64,000 nucleotides of DNA. Source: Candidatus Nitrosopumilus sp. GTDB taxonomy: Archaea; Thermoproteota; Nitrososphaeria; Nitrososphaerales; Nitrosopumilaceae. Shown piece by piece: positions 51,720 to 60,590 of this stretch (within the stretch, counting starts at the first letter, position 1; every line of letters starts with the position of its first letter). Made by a program: the position numbers and the translations under genes. The stretch covers positions 1 to 64,000 of the forward strand of contig JAOTTS010000010.1 of NCBI GenBank assembly GCA_029864335.1, given 5' to 3'. The notes under the pieces are model-generated. The model searched no databases and was not told the origin of the DNA. It worked only from the letters and a program-made list of their open reading frames with translations.

Positions 51720-52229
51720 TCTAGATTCTTTGTAAAGGAATTATCTACAGTTGTGATTGTTAGTACGGTATCATCGTAAATCCTAAGACAATATTATGTT
51801 AAGAATAAAACATGACTGAGAAATCTTAATTTTACAAATTAAAGATTATTCGACGAATGGCTAGTGACCAAAAGGATCATTTAATCACTAGCTATAGAAG
51901 TTATCACATAATACTATTGATTTGGATATAAAAGACCATCTGTAACAAAATCAAACAAATGTTCATAATTACCACATTAGTATTTTTATTTCAAAGTAAC
52001 AAGCATTCTATAGATAGTAATCAACTAGTAAAAACATCAATGTGTAAACGCTGATGTTGGAACCAGAACATAGAGTTGTCCTTGGATAACTACTTGGTTT
52101 TTGTTACTATCTGTATTTACCTAAGAGAGTTCTAAACTCTTTGTTTTTCTAACTGTTTTTGTAGAAAAACCAAACAAACGTTTGGAGTTTACATAACACG
52201 CTCTTGTATTAGTTTAACATAATCATATT
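51720..52229. other. Gene-free stretch of about 510 bases
   Basis: AT-rich DNA with no frame over 30 codons that looks coding, no RNA-like G+C peak and no clear repeat. TATA-like runs are frequent but not placed before a supported gene. Confidence 0.4.
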
Positions 52230-52406
52230 ATGGTATATTCTAACACATTGTATTTTGCATCACACTTTGACAAGTTGACTGAAAAAGTACTCTCCACTTT
52301 TAATGTAAAACAAAAATCACAAAAAAATATTAATCTAGATAAAATCACACTTGCAAAAATTTTGTTTGTACTACGTGGAAAAGGACATCCTGAAGAACTT
52401 GACTAG
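52230..52406 (+). CDS. Possible small protein (58 aa)
   Basis: A 58-codon frame from ATG with a basic helical second half (NLDKITLAKILFVLRGKGHP). No family. It overlaps the next small frame by eight bases, which is the main support. It could be chance. Confidence 0.3.
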   Translation: MVYSNTLYFASHFDKLTEKVLSTFNVKQKSQKNINLDKITLAKILFVLRGKGHPEELD

Positions 52407-52497
52407 AACATATAGAAGAAGAGACACAAAATATCCCACGAGAGATGGAGATAGTAATCCTGTTTGTAGAGATCCAAACTGCAAGGATTGCACCTAA
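52399..52497 (+). CDS. Possible tiny basic Cys protein (32 aa)
   Basis: A TTG-started frame overlaps the previous one by eight bases. The product begins MTRTYRRRDTKYPTRDG and ends VCRDPNCKDCT, with three closely spaced Cys that suggest metal binding. It ends 28 bases before the tRNA-Val gene (opposite strand). Confidence 0.3.
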   Translation: MTRTYRRRDTKYPTRDGDSNPVCRDPNCKDCT

Positions 52498-52525
52498 AAG
52501 ATGAGTAAAAAGTATGAAGTTCATA

Positions 52526-52600
52526 TGGGCCCACGGGGATTTGAACCCCGGATCTTCGCCGTGTAAGGGCGACGTCATAACCGACCTGGACTATGAGCCC
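52526..52600 (-). tRNA. tRNA-Val (anticodon TAC)
   Basis: Complete cloverleaf on the minus strand: acceptor GGGCTCA/TGGGCCC (one G-U), anticodon stem TCGCC/GGCGA with loop CTTACAC (TAC), T stem GGGG/CCCC around TTCAAAT, discriminator A. No intron and no CCA. Its 3' end faces left, toward the island of repeats that copy this end. Confidence 0.95.
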
Positions 52601-52679
52601 AGAAACCTACCTTGTTAAAATCCATTTAAACTTTGAGACATGGGAAAATCTAGAAATTTGATAAAAAAATTAGAATTAC

Positions 52680-53693
52680 ATGAATACTTATAATTTTTTT
52701 TCCAGTCCTATTGGATTAGGGCATGTGACTCGAGATATTGCAATTATAAATAATTTTGAAAATATCTCAACAAACTTTGTAACAGGAAGTGGAGCTGCAA
52801 AAATTCTCAAAAATTTACATTTTACAGTTCAAGACGTATACAATCCTCCCTCATTTATTGTTGAAAATGGAACTCTAAAGAATTCAGCAAAATGGCTTTG
52901 GAATTATTATACCTATTACAAAGAATGCAAAAGTATCTCAGAGAAGATTCTGCTAACCGATAATCCAAATTTAGTAATCAGTGATGAAGATTTTGCATCA
53001 TTGACTGTTGCACAACAAATGAAAATTCCAACAGTACTTATTACTGATATCTTGGAGACTCATTTTACAAAAGGACTAGCATCATTAATTGAGAAAAAAA
53101 TGAACAAGTCAATGCAAGAAATTTGCAAAAAATGTGATCTAATAATTCTTCCTGAATATGGTGATGATAATGATAATATCAAAAGAGTAGGACCAATTGT
53201 TAGAACCACAAATTATTCAAGAGATGAATTACGAGAAAAATTCTCATTTAAAGGAAAAACAATTGTTGTTTCTATAGGTGGAACAGATGCAGGACTATTT
53301 CTAATTGAAAAAGCATTAGAATCTATTTCAAAAATTAATCAAGACATCAAAGTTATACTAGTATCTGGTCCAGCAGTTACTAGAAAATTTGAAAATGTTA
53401 CAAATTTAGGGTTTGTTAATAATTTACACGAAGTGATTTTTGCTGCAGATTTGTTAATTTCACTGGCTGGAAAATCAACAATAGATGAGGCAAATGCATA
53501 CGGCACACCAGCAATATTCATTCCAATAAAAGGTCATTTTGAACAAGAAGACAATGCTCGAGAACAAGGATTTGTTTTTGATGATATCAAAAGATTAGAT
53601 GCTCTAATTTTAGAAAAACTTGATGAAAAGAGAAATCAAATAAATGCCGATGGTGCAAAAATTGCATCTAGTATTATTAAAAAATTAATCTGA
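52680..53693 (+). CDS. MurG-like UDP-sugar glycosyltransferase
   Basis: A 337-residue GT-B enzyme of the GT28/MurG-like group. The N-terminal loop SPIGLGHVTRDIAII (9-23) and the C-terminal VSIGGTDAG and SLAGKSTIDEANAYGTPAIFIP followed by HFEQEDNA are the usual donor-site motifs. Archaea lack peptidoglycan, so the target is probably a lipid or surface glycan. It follows tRNA-Val and leads toward aspartate kinase, 45 bases away. Confidence 0.88.
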   Translation: MNTYNFFSSPIGLGHVTRDIAIINNFENISTNFVTGSGAAKILKNLHFTVQDVYNPPSFIVENGTLKNSAKWLWNYYTYYKECKSISEKILLTDNPNLVISDEDFASLTVAQQMKIPTVLITDILETHFTKGLASLIEKKMNKSMQEICKKCDLIILPEYGDDNDNIKRVGPIVRTTNYSRDELREKFSFKGKTIVVSIGGTDAGLFLIEKALESISKINQDIKVILVSGPAVTRKFENVTNLGFVNNLHEVIFAADLLISLAGKSTIDEANAYGTPAIFIPIKGHFEQEDNAREQGFVFDDIKRLDALILEKLDEKRNQINADGAKIASSIIKKLI

Positions 53694-53738
53694 CAATCAA
53701 ATGCTTAATAGAAGGCCACTGAGTTTTGATAAGGTACT

Positions 53739-55154
53739 ATGACTAAACTAGTAGTTACCAAATTTGGCGGAAGTGCAATAGGCCCAGATGGTGTATTAAT
53801 TCCAAAAATTATTCAGCGTATCAATAATCTAAAAAAAGATTCCAAGGTTATCGTAGTTTTTTCTGCGCCTCTTACTATACACAATGGAAAAAAACGTTCA
53901 CTAACTGATGTTATTTTAGAACAAGGAAAAAATGCAGAGAATGGAAAAAATCCATCTCTAGAAATTGTAAAATCTACTTATCAGAAAATTCTTGAAATGG
54001 TAAATTCTGAAAACAAGGAAAATTGTAAAAGTACCATTAATTCTAATTTAGAAAAGGCCCAAAAAGCACTTGATGAAGCGTTTAATGCAAAAGAATTTGT
54101 TGATGAAGTTCGCTCAAAGGCTTTGGCATTCTCTGGTGAGATTTTAATGTCTCATGTAATGAATTATATTCTAAAAAGTAATGGCATAAAATCTGATTCT
54201 GTAGATTTTGATGATTGGCCAATAATTACAGATAATAATATAGAGTCTACTAATTTTCTCGCATCTAAATCTAGAGAAAATATGGATAAAATTGCACAAC
54301 TAGTAGATCAAAATGAAGTAGTTGCCATAGGGGGATTTATTGGGAAAACCATTGATGATGTTACAACCACATATGAGCGTGGGGGATCAGATAGGACGGC
54401 AGTAGATCTTGGAATATTATTTCACAAAAAATACGAAACAAGTATAGATTTTGAAAAAGATAGTGCAGTAGTTTCCGCAGATCCAAAAATTGTAGAATCT
54501 GATCTAAGAGAAGTTTTCCAATTATCATACAATGAAGCAAGACTAGCAGGAATGTTTGGAATGAAAATTTTAGATCCCATTGCAATAAAAGAAATTGTAG
54601 AAAATGGCATAGACCTACCAATAATTATTACAAATATGAATAATCCTGAAAAAATTACTACTATAAAGAGAGCGTTAAATGAACAAAAAGGACATCCAAT
54701 AAAAATTGTCACAGGAAAAGAAAATTGTGCAATCTTTAGAATTGAAACCAGTTCCATTCAAAAATTATTAACATCGTTAGAAAAAGACAAACGTTATAGT
54801 GAGTTTATAATATTGTCACCATTTACAAAAGATGGAATTGAGTTTTCTAGAATTTTATTTTTGGATGGAGATTATGTTAAGAGAAATGAAAAATATTTGT
54901 TAGGATTTGATTCTCTTGCAACAATAACATACAACAGAGGTGTAATTACACTAATCGGAGATGAGATGTGGAGAGTTCAGCAAGTTGCATCCAAGGCAAG
55001 TGCAAAAATTGGTGATGCTGGATTAAACATATTGAATATGGATGCACAAGAAGAAACTTCTCGAATTATTATTATTGTAGAAGATGCAGATGATAACATA
55101 AAAAATGCTATTAAAGCAATTCATCAAGAGATTTCAAAGATTAATTTTATTTAA
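53739..55154 (+). CDS. lysC: Aspartate kinase
   Basis: The first step of the aspartate family pathway (471 residues). KFGGSAIG at 7-14 binds ATP, then GEILMSHVM, GGFIGKT and the substrate block TYERGGSDRTAVDLG near 207. Two ACT domains follow (about 320-471; GLNILNMDAQEETSRI), which give feedback control by lysine or threonine. Intact with normal length. The stop codon lies eight bases before the structured RNA candidate. Confidence 0.94.
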   Translation: MTKLVVTKFGGSAIGPDGVLIPKIIQRINNLKKDSKVIVVFSAPLTIHNGKKRSLTDVILEQGKNAENGKNPSLEIVKSTYQKILEMVNSENKENCKSTINSNLEKAQKALDEAFNAKEFVDEVRSKALAFSGEILMSHVMNYILKSNGIKSDSVDFDDWPIITDNNIESTNFLASKSRENMDKIAQLVDQNEVVAIGGFIGKTIDDVTTTYERGGSDRTAVDLGILFHKKYETSIDFEKDSAVVSADPKIVESDLREVFQLSYNEARLAGMFGMKILDPIAIKEIVENGIDLPIIITNMNNPEKITTIKRALNEQKGHPIKIVTGKENCAIFRIETSSIQKLLTSLEKDKRYSEFIILSPFTKDGIEFSRILFLDGDYVKRNEKYLLGFDSLATITYNRGVITLIGDEMWRVQQVASKASAKIGDAGLNILNMDAQEETSRIIIIVEDADDNIKNAIKAIHQEISKINFI

Positions 55155-55161
55155 TGAAAGT

Positions 55162-55250
55162 GTGGCGTACGGGTTTTTACACCTGTAAGCGCCATCAAGG
55201 GTTTATTCTTGGACCATTATCTAGATTCAGTCCGGGCGTTACCCTAAACA
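55162..55250 (+). ncRNA. Candidate two-hairpin structured RNA (H/ACA-like)
   Basis: An 89-base G+C-rich island with no open frame. Hairpin 1 (55162-55195): GTGGCG and TACGGGT pair with ACCTGTA and CGCCAT, with a two-base AG bulge. Hairpin 2 (55198-55245): AGGGT pairs ACCCT, an internal loop (8 and 7 bases), then GGAC pairs GTCC. ACA lies at 55248, 14 bases after the upper stem, which is the spacing in archaeal H/ACA guides. A TATA-like TTTTATTTA lies just upstream. Family and target unknown. Confidence 0.5.
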
Positions 55251-55304
55251 CGCGATATTATATGTTATAATTTCTAGTATATAGAGCTGATCTATATAGA
55301 TAAT

Positions 55305-55511
55305 CTACATACGCTCAGATGCGTATAATAATACAATTCCTACTCCCAATATGGCGTACCACTTTAGATTTTTTTTATTCATGAAAATATTTGCTGAGCC
55401 TAAATCTTCATCTTTGTATGTAGTTAAACGAATTTTTCTCATCTCAAAAGCCTGACCTACTAATCCCACCACTAGAAGAATAATTGATACAAAACCCATA
55501 GTCCACTCCAT
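55305..55511 (-). CDS. Small two-helix membrane protein
   Basis: A 68-residue protein with two membrane helices (about 5-21 and 48-65) joined by a basic loop (RKIRLTTYKDED). No family recognised. It is convergent with the aspartate kinase and RNA region and divergent from ilvE. Confidence 0.6.
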   Translation of the reverse strand: MEWTMGFVSIILLVVGLVGQAFEMRKIRLTTYKDEDLGSANIFMNKKNLKWYAILGVGIVLLYASERM

Positions 55512-55576
55512 AACATAATTTATTATTTATCTGATATTTACTTTTCAAATTGGGTAAAAATGCAAAAAAAGATAAT

Positions 55577-55587
55577 TCTTTAAATTA
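55577..55587 (+). promoter_or_regulatory. TATA box of ilvE
   Basis: CTTTAAATTAG is centred about 27 bases before the ATG at 55609, so the ilvE transcript would start at or very near that codon. This helps choose it over the GTG at 55591. Confidence 0.45.
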
Positions 55588-55608
55588 GCAGTGTTTTTTT
55601 CGACTCCT

Positions 55609-56523
55609 ATGAATGAGGTTGGTAAAATATGGATGAATGGAAAACTTGTGCCATTCAAAGATGCCAAAGTCCATGTACTAACTCATGCATTACACTATTC
55701 AACATCAATCTTTGAGGGGATTCGATGTTATGATACCCCTAGCGGTTCAGCAATATTTCGACTACCAGAACATATTGACAGATTCTTCAAATCTGCAAAA
55801 TTATATTCAATGAAAATGCAATTTACAAAAAAAGAAATTTCAGATGCAATAATCAAAACTGTCAAAGCTAGCAGACTCAAGGAATCATATATTAGACCAC
55901 TGGCATATTATGGCTATGGAACTATGGGATTAACTCCTACTGCGAATAAGGTGGATGTTTCCATTGCATGCTGGGAATGGAAGATGGGAGAATCAAAAGC
56001 AGGTAAATTCTCTGGAGCAAAATGTAAAATGTCAAGCTGGATGAAAATAGATTCAAGATCTCAACCTATGCAAGCAAAAGCTGCATCAAACTATGCAAAT
56101 GCTGCACTTGCAAGAATGGAAGCATTAGATAATGGATATGATGAAGCTATCATGCTAAATTCACATGGTAAAGTTGCAGAAGGAAGCGCTGAAAACATAT
56201 TTGTTGTAAAAGATGACATTATTCAAACACCTCCACTTTCAGCAGGTGGGTTGGAAGGAATTACAAGAGATAGTATTATACAAATTATTGAAGAGAATAG
56301 CGGGTTTGTAATTGAGAGAGATCTTGAAAGAGATGATCTTTACACCGCTGATGAAATTTTTATGACTGGAACCGCAGCTGAAGTAAAATCAGTAACTCAG
56401 ATAGATCAAGTAAAAATAGGAAATGGAAAGATGGGTAACATCACAAAAGCACTTCAAAAGTCATTTACTGATGTGGTAATGGGAAAAGATGAGAGATTCT
56501 TGCCTTGGTTAATCTTTATCTAA
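55609..56523 (+). CDS. ilvE: Branched-chain amino acid aminotransferase
   Basis: A fold-type IV PLP enzyme (304 residues from this start) making Val, Leu and Ile from their keto acids. GKIWMNGKLVPFKDAKVHVL opens the fold, SIFEGIRCYDT follows, and the PLP Lys is in QAKAASNYANAALA near 155. GSAENIFVVKD and FMTGTAAEV are the other marks. GTG at 55591 is the longest start, but the TATA spacing favours ATG at 55609. Confidence 0.93.
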   Translation: MNEVGKIWMNGKLVPFKDAKVHVLTHALHYSTSIFEGIRCYDTPSGSAIFRLPEHIDRFFKSAKLYSMKMQFTKKEISDAIIKTVKASRLKESYIRPLAYYGYGTMGLTPTANKVDVSIACWEWKMGESKAGKFSGAKCKMSSWMKIDSRSQPMQAKAASNYANAALARMEALDNGYDEAIMLNSHGKVAEGSAENIFVVKDDIIQTPPLSAGGLEGITRDSIIQIIEENSGFVIERDLERDDLYTADEIFMTGTAAEVKSVTQIDQVKIGNGKMGNITKALQKSFTDVVMGKDERFLPWLIFI

Positions 56524-56564
56524 TTTTCCACGAAGTTTTTTACCCCCAAAATTGATTAAAAGTC

Positions 56565-56726
56565 ATGGATTCCTGTACTCCTGGTGAAACTCACGAAATC
56601 TGTTGGTTCTGTAGAAAGGGACGTCACGAAGATTGCATGAAAGAAATCCCTACACAAGGTAAATCCGATGGTCCACATGATTGCACTTTTGATACACAAC
56701 TTATTCCATGCAAATGTCCGCATTGA
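56565..56726 (+). CDS. Small Cys/His-rich protein (53 aa)
   Basis: A 53-codon frame with seven Cys and five His: MDSCTPGETHEICWFCRKG, HEDCMKE, PHDCTF, CKCPH. The pattern suggests one or two zinc or copper sites. It follows ilvE by 41 bases and has an ATG start. Similar small metal-binding proteins lie at 11921, 51526 and 62701. Confidence 0.6.
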   Translation: MDSCTPGETHEICWFCRKGRHEDCMKEIPTQGKSDGPHDCTFDTQLIPCKCPH

Positions 56727-56764
56727 ATAATTAGTATCAAATACGGCTTTGTTTGAATAATTTT

Positions 56765-57319
56765 ATGAGTTACAACAAGGAATTTTGGGACAAATATGCT
56801 GATGAAAATGAAGCAAGATACAATGAAGAGTTTTCAAAATACACCCGAGATTTGGCTACTTCTTTACATTGCACAAGCGTACTAGAGATAGGATGCGGTA
56901 CTGGAATCGACTTGAGGCTATTTCCAGACACTTTTCAAATACATGGAGTTGATCTTAATGATAATGCATTAGATATTGCAAAAGGAAAGATACCCTTTGC
57001 AAATTTTAAGAAAGCAAGTATTACTGATTTACCATTTGAGGATTCTTCAATTGATTTTGTTTTCACACATCAATTATTAAATTATTTAGATGATGATACA
57101 TTGGGTAAAGGAATTGAGGAAATGTATAGAGTTGCTAGAAAATATATAATGAATTGTGAAAAATTTGAAGAAACAGAAAAACAGATAGATGAAAATCAAA
57201 AATTTCGAAATGTATACAAAAGATGGTTAAACTACAATGTACGAATTGTAAGCAATGTAGATATGCATGAAGACATAGAACCTGATAAATCTAGATTTAC
57301 CCTATTAAAGAAATTATAA
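56765..57319 (+). CDS. Class I SAM-dependent methyltransferase
   Basis: A 184-residue methyltransferase with motif I VLEIGCGTGIDLR near 42, HGVDLNDNALDIA and the motif IV region IDFVFTHQLLNYL near 97. The fold is short at the C-terminus, ending after a KRWLNYNVR strand. The ATG at 56765 is preferred over TTG at 56753. The substrate is unknown. Confidence 0.82.
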   Translation: MSYNKEFWDKYADENEARYNEEFSKYTRDLATSLHCTSVLEIGCGTGIDLRLFPDTFQIHGVDLNDNALDIAKGKIPFANFKKASITDLPFEDSSIDFVFTHQLLNYLDDDTLGKGIEEMYRVARKYIMNCEKFEETEKQIDENQKFRNVYKRWLNYNVRIVSNVDMHEDIEPDKSRFTLLKKL

Positions 57320-57523
57320 ACTGTTTTTAATTTTAGAAACTTCTCCTGATAATCTAGAATCATCATAGTAAATATTATAGGATTATTTTTCACAGAAATT
57401 TTACTTAGATGCTGTTCAACAATATTTTTACAACTAACTAATTCCATACTCGTTCTTTTTTATTTAGTTATAAATAGAGACTCATATTTTATCTAGATTT
57501 CTCTCAGAAATTCCTGATCAGAA

Positions 57524-58107
57524 TCAATGAATTCTAAAATTCTCTTTTTTGTATATTTTTATCCCAAGTTTTCCTTCATCAAGCATTTCTTGAATTGTAT
57601 TTGCAATAAGATTAATGATAACATCTTCTAATTTGATTGGATCACGTTTGATTTGTAAATTATTTTTACTAGATTTTATCTCAATTACTTTTGTAATCTT
57701 AATTTTTTCTAAAGATTTTTCAATTAATTTTGATATGGAGATGAAAATTAATTTTATTGGAGAATTTCTTACATAGAGTAATACATTCACCTGGTTAGAT
57801 ATCCTGTCAATACTTTTCTAAATCAAATTTAATCGTTCTAATACTTTAATATCTAAAATTTTTGTATCTGATGGACTTTGATTAATCAAATCTAGATACA
57901 TTTTCATAACTGATAATAAGTTTCTCAAATCATACACTAGATTCCCAGCTTTTAGTAACTCATAGGCTTTTCCTCTACGAGATGTTCAAGATAATTTTTT
58001 TGTCTTATCAGTTCATCAGTTCTAATTTTGACTAATCGTGAAAGATTCTTGTTAATAATCAAAACAATAATTACAAATACTCCTAGCATAGTGACAACTC
58101 CTATCAT
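57524..58107 (-). pseudogene. Decayed sensor histidine kinase
   Basis: From ATG 58107 a membrane helix (VFVIIVLIINKN) and a linker (RLVKIRTDELIRQKNYLEHL) end at a stop. In another frame follows a DHp-like helix, VYDLRNLLSVMKMYLDLIN, with Tyr where the phosphorylated His should be, then a TAG, then the ATPase N-box region INLIANTIQEMLDEG. The G and F boxes are gone. At least one frameshift, one stop, a lost His and a truncated end mark a dead gene. Confidence 0.75.
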
Positions 58108-58434
58108 TAAGTTTTCAGCAGAAATTTACTCATCTATTTGAATTAAAACTGCAGTTAATACAGAATAGGCAGTTGAAAAATTCAAACAGGTGCAGATGAT
58201 TACACTTTCTTACACAACAATACAGTGAATCTAAAATTAAAACATAATTTCTTCAAAATTAAAACAACAAGAAATACTTGGAAAACATAAGAATCTAGGA
58301 ATGATTGTTATAACATGAATTGTTTTCCAAACCTATTATTCTACTACGCAGAACAGAAGCTTCTTGTTGTAATCAATATGTCAAAATAATATTTAAAATT
58401 GATCTAGATTTTTACCTGATGCTAACAAACAGAG
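58108..58434. other. Gene-free stretch of about 330 bases
   Basis: AT-rich DNA upstream of the decayed kinase, with no supported gene, RNA or repeat. It may include the lost N-terminus of the kinase. Confidence 0.35.
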
Positions 58435-58533
58435 CTATTTTCTAAAAAGAATCCAAATTCTATAACCAACAAAAATTCCAACGGCTATTATAATTAGTAC
58501 TGGCATAACTATTTCTTCTATATTTTCTTCCAT
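58435..58533 (-). CDS. Possible one-helix membrane peptide (32 aa)
   Basis: MEENIEEIVMPVLIIIAVGI and a basic end RIWILFRK make an acidic head, one membrane helix and a positive tail. The topology is consistent, but there is no other support. Confidence 0.35.
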   Translation of the reverse strand: MEENIEEIVMPVLIIIAVGIFVGYRIWILFRK

Positions 58534-58590
58534 GTTCCTCAAAGTAATTTGTATCATGCAGTTCTTAAAGTATAATGAAATAATCTACAC

Positions 58591-59042
58591 ATGAAAAACA
58601 TAGATGTAGGGGAGGCTTCAAGTAAAGACATTCCTATTATTCTTGGATTGCTTTATGAATTTGGACGTTCAAAATCACAAAAAGATTCTGATGCTGAATC
58701 CTTTAGAAAACTAGTAAAAAAATACATTACTGATTCTGATAAAAAAATTATTCTTGCACAATTTGATGATACTGAAATAATTGTGATGGTAAACATAATT
58801 TTTCTGTCAAGACTTAATCGAAATTCTTTGGAGTTGTACATTCCGGAATTAATTGTTCGTGAAAAATTCCAGAATCAGGGATTGGGGAAAACACTAATCA
58901 ATTCTTGTGTATCTATTGCAAAAGAGAAAAATGTCATAGAATTAGGCTCGAATCTGGTAATCAACGAAAGGAATCCCACAAATTCTATAAAAAATTAGGA
59001 TTTGAGCCATCTGGTCTTTCTTTTACAAAGGATTTGAATTAA
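58591..59042 (+). pseudogene. GNAT acetyltransferase, frameshifted near its end
   Basis: The first 125 residues form a GNAT fold with the acetyl-CoA loop REKFQNQGLGKTLI. Frame one ends at 58998, while the typical C-terminal strand, RKESHKFYKKLGFEPSG and SFTKDLN, is in the next frame and ends at 59042. The shift lies at about 58955-58965, not at a homopolymer. A single change would restore about 149 residues. Confidence 0.75.
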
Positions 59043-59083
59043 AATTATTGGATTTTCAAATAATTGAATACTGATTATTTTTA

Positions 59084-59914
59084 TTAAACAAATTTTATCG
59101 CACTATATCCTACAACAGAATCTGTATCTCCGGATACATCTCCACTAGTTGCATAACTAAGAAGTACTCCTTTCGTTGCACCTAAATTCTTACACGCAAT
59201 CATTGCAGAAGCAATTGCACCAAATCCACATGCTGTAACTCTTTTCTCTCTTAATACTTGATAAAATCGTTCAACATCCATATCCAAAATAGGTTCAATC
59301 AATGCTTTGTCTTGAAGATGGGCAAAAGAATTTTCTTCATAATGTGTAAAATCTGATGAGGCAACAATAATCGAATCTTTCTTTTTTGCAATTTCAGATA
59401 CTGCATTTCCTACATCTCTTGCAGTTTCCAAATCTTGTGCAAGTAAGATAATTGGAAGTATCTTAAATTCATTTGAAAGCAATGATTGCAACATTGGAAT
59501 CTGTACTTCTAAACTGTGATCTTGTGAATGCGAATAATTATCAATTTCAATAATATTCGATTTTTTTGTAATCTCTTGAGCAGAATCTGAATCTACCTCA
59601 ACTAGCCCTAATGGCGTCTTCCACTTTGCATCAATCATAGTTGCAGCATTTTTTCCAACCCCAAAATGATTTGGTCCTATAATGATGGCAAGTTCTGGAT
59701 TTTGTGATGATATAGCATTGTAAGAATGACATGCAGTAGGTCCAGAGTATACGTATCCTGCATGTGGACATACAACTCCGTAGATCTGTTCAGATGATTC
59801 TTTGATTTGCTTTCCTGGACCGTATTTGTGATCGAAACAATAATTTATCATATTTTCTAATTCTTCTTTTCTGCCTGGGTAAAATTGTCCTGCAACAACT
59901 GGTTCTCTAATCAA
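59084..59914 (-). CDS. MEMO1-family protein (AmmeMemoRadiSam system protein B)
   Basis: A 276-residue protein of the MEMO/LigB-like dioxygenase fold. Metal-site marks are HAGYVYSGPTACH near 51, GPNHFGV near 80, HSQDHSLEVQIP near 127, DFTHYEE near 190 and the Cys in TACGFGA near 232. Human MEMO1 binds iron or copper; the archaeal role is unknown. It lies 21 bases after AMMECR1, in one unit with it, divergent from the radical SAM gene. Confidence 0.93.
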   Translation of the reverse strand: MIREPVVAGQFYPGRKEELENMINYCFDHKYGPGKQIKESSEQIYGVVCPHAGYVYSGPTACHSYNAISSQNPELAIIIGPNHFGVGKNAATMIDAKWKTPLGLVEVDSDSAQEITKKSNIIEIDNYSHSQDHSLEVQIPMLQSLLSNEFKILPIILLAQDLETARDVGNAVSEIAKKKDSIIVASSDFTHYEENSFAHLQDKALIEPILDMDVERFYQVLREKRVTACGFGAIASAMIACKNLGATKGVLLSYATSGDVSGDTDSVVGYSAIKFV

Positions 59915-59935
59915 TATTTTCTATTCCACTTGATT

Positions 59936-60556
59936 TTATAAAAAATCATTAGATGATTCTCGAATAATTTTTCCATTTGGTGACTCTTCTTTAAATATGA
60001 CTCCTTCAAATCTAGATACATTGGTTGCTTTATCTTTCCATGCATCTTTATCAAGTCCAGCTTTTTTACACGTGAATTCTAGAAATTCTTTGACATCCCA
60101 ACCATACTCTATTGGAACTTGTGGTAAAAGCAAGCCTGATGTGTAAGCATTTTCTACAATTAACCCGTCTCTGCCAACTTTAATTATTGATAGATATTCA
60201 TTTGGAAAATCAACATTGATCTCAATAGGTGGAGTAAGTACTGTTACCTCAAAAACAATCTGATCTAATTCATCAGCATCTACTGATGTGAATCGAGGAT
60301 CTTGTGTAGCAGCAGAAATTGCAGCATCAACTAACCCATCAGCCAATTTTTTGACTGGAATTGCATATCCGATACATCCTCTCAATGTATTTCTTTTGTT
60401 AATTGTAACAAAAACTCCTGATTCAAAATTAAATTTTGAATTAAACTCCAAGTCATTAATCTTTGAATCATTTTTTAGATATTCTGTAACTGCTTTTCTT
60501 GCCATCTTGACTAATTCTTTTCCATCATAATTAGAAATTTGATTGATTTTCTTCAT
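59936..60556 (-). CDS. AMMECR1-domain protein (AmmeMemoRadiSam system protein A)
   Basis: A 206-residue AMMECR1 protein from this start. The six-residue family mark LRGCIG lies near 59-64 from the start used here. PIEINVD and a basic C-terminal region (KDKATNVSRFEG) complete it. The longest frame begins at 60646 inside the radical SAM gene on the other strand; ATG at 60556 avoids this and gives MKKINQISNYDG. It is first in a two-gene unit with MEMO. Confidence 0.9.
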   Translation of the reverse strand: MKKINQISNYDGKELVKMARKAVTEYLKNDSKINDLEFNSKFNFESGVFVTINKRNTLRGCIGYAIPVKKLADGLVDAAISAATQDPRFTSVDADELDQIVFEVTVLTPPIEINVDFPNEYLSIIKVGRDGLIVENAYTSGLLLPQVPIEYGWDVKEFLEFTCKKAGLDKDAWKDKATNVSRFEGVIFKEESPNGKIIRESSNDFL

Positions 60557-60590
60557 ACTTGTTAAATATGTAAAAACATAATAAAAAACA

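Noticed and set aside
55162-55250. Structured island as a tRNA with an intron or a 5S rRNA
   Set aside because: Neither strand has a T arm of the GGTTC type, no seven-base acceptor pairs the ends, and the length and motifs do not fit 5S rRNA.
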